Assembly (NCBI GenBank): GCA_003973505.1
Contig: QNXT01000005.1
Span: 1 to 6,892, forward strand
DNA: 6,892 bases
Reading direction: 5' to 3'
From: Bacteroidota bacterium
GTDB taxonomy: Bacteria > Bacteroidota > Bacteroidia > Bacteroidales > UBA1556
Shown here: one piece after another, positions 6,762 through 6,892 of the stretch
Layout of the letters: every line of letters starts with the position of its first letter
How positions within the stretch are numbered: position 1 is the stretch's first letter
The notes under the pieces: generated by a model
The model's input: the letters and a program-made list of their open reading frames with translations, nothing else
What the model was told of the DNA's origin: nothing
Databases searched by the model: none
Program-made: the position numbers and the translations under genes

Positions 6762-6856
6762 TTTCGATAATTAGCCCTTATACTTCCCCAAATATACTCG
6801 AATTATCTCGATAGTCCATCGTATATTTGAGTCGTATATGAACTAATTATCTGAAA
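6762..6856. repeat. Long imperfect hairpin 2 inside the element
   Basis: Arms GATAATTAG (6766-6774) and CTAATTATC (6843-6851) pair perfectly and extend outwards through TTTC/GAAA (6762-6765 with 6853-6856) if T6852 is bulged. Further in, TATAC (6779-6783) can pair with GTATA (6834-6838), and CAAATATAC (6789-6797) pairs perfectly with GTATATTTG (6821-6829). The arms between these blocks do not match, so it is a segmented stem. Confidence 0.65.
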
Positions 6857-6892
6857 CTGTGAGCAAAGATTACATCGAACTCAGGTTATTAA

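Larger units (their letters stand above)
6621..6888. mobile_element. MITE-like non-coding element with terminal inverted repeats
   Basis: The ends are TAACCTGAGTTCGACGTAA (6621-6639) and, read on the other strand, TAACCTGAGTTCGATGTAA (6888-6870): 18 of 19 bases match. Both arms continue, after a one-base offset, into a shared CTCACAG (6647-6653 on the left). The roughly 268-bp interior has no credible ORF and holds two long hairpins. TATTA at 6618-6622 and 6887-6891 could be a target duplication if the element is trimmed to 6623-6886. This fits a miniature inverted-repeat transposable element mobilised in trans by a full-length IS sharing its ends. I cannot name the IS family from sequence alone, and no transposase is in the window. 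Confidence 0.75.

Noticed and set aside
6620..6892. piggyBac-type element with TTAA target duplication
   Set aside because: TTAA is present at 6620-6623 on the left, but the base run directly after the right-hand CTCAGG is TTAT, so no TTAA duplication flanks the element.

Overview
The window looks like chromosomal DNA from a member of the Bacteroidota. It is AT-rich, its genes lack obvious Shine-Dalgarno sequences, and two upstream regions carry the TAnnTTTG type of -7 promoter element. The gene content (BatD-BatE pair, secreted TPR protein with a domain seen in Bacteroidota O-mannosyltransferase-like proteins, class V aminotransferase followed by an EamA transporter) also fits. All recognisable genes are on the + strand. 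All family assignments come from reading motifs by eye, not from a search.

Layout. 1-1557: BatD, 5'-truncated by the window edge. 1557-2318: BatE, overlapping the batD stop by one base in a TAATG junction. These are the distal genes of a MoxR/Bat (aerotolerance-type) cluster. 2403-3242: a six-transmembrane voltage-gated-type K+ channel ending in a four-cysteine zinc ribbon. 3247-4509: a secreted TPR protein, four bases after the channel and probably co-transcribed with it. 4510-4876: a 367-bp non-coding interval with several palindromes and a candidate promoter. 4877-6565: a PLP-dependent class V aminotransferase / cysteine-desulfurase-like protein. 6357-6623: the first 88 codons of an EamA/DMT-family transporter, then a stop. 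6621-6888: a non-coding, MITE-like element with 19-bp terminal inverted repeats and two long internal hairpins.

The right end is the most unusual part. The aminotransferase reading frame has no stop where its family-like sequence ends (about codon 486) and runs about 76 codons out of frame through the EamA gene. One missing T at 6332-6335 would explain this. The EamA gene is itself cut off after LEPFIY, exactly where the inverted-repeat element begins. This looks like a decaying or recently disrupted two-gene unit next to a small mobile element. The element folds into two separate long hairpins and encodes no transposase here.

I see no CRISPR array, tRNA, rRNA, transposase gene or defence system. 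The rest is ordinary housekeeping or accessory content, and I do not claim a novel multi-gene system. The element at 6621-6888 and the orphan domain in the secreted TPR protein are the best leads.
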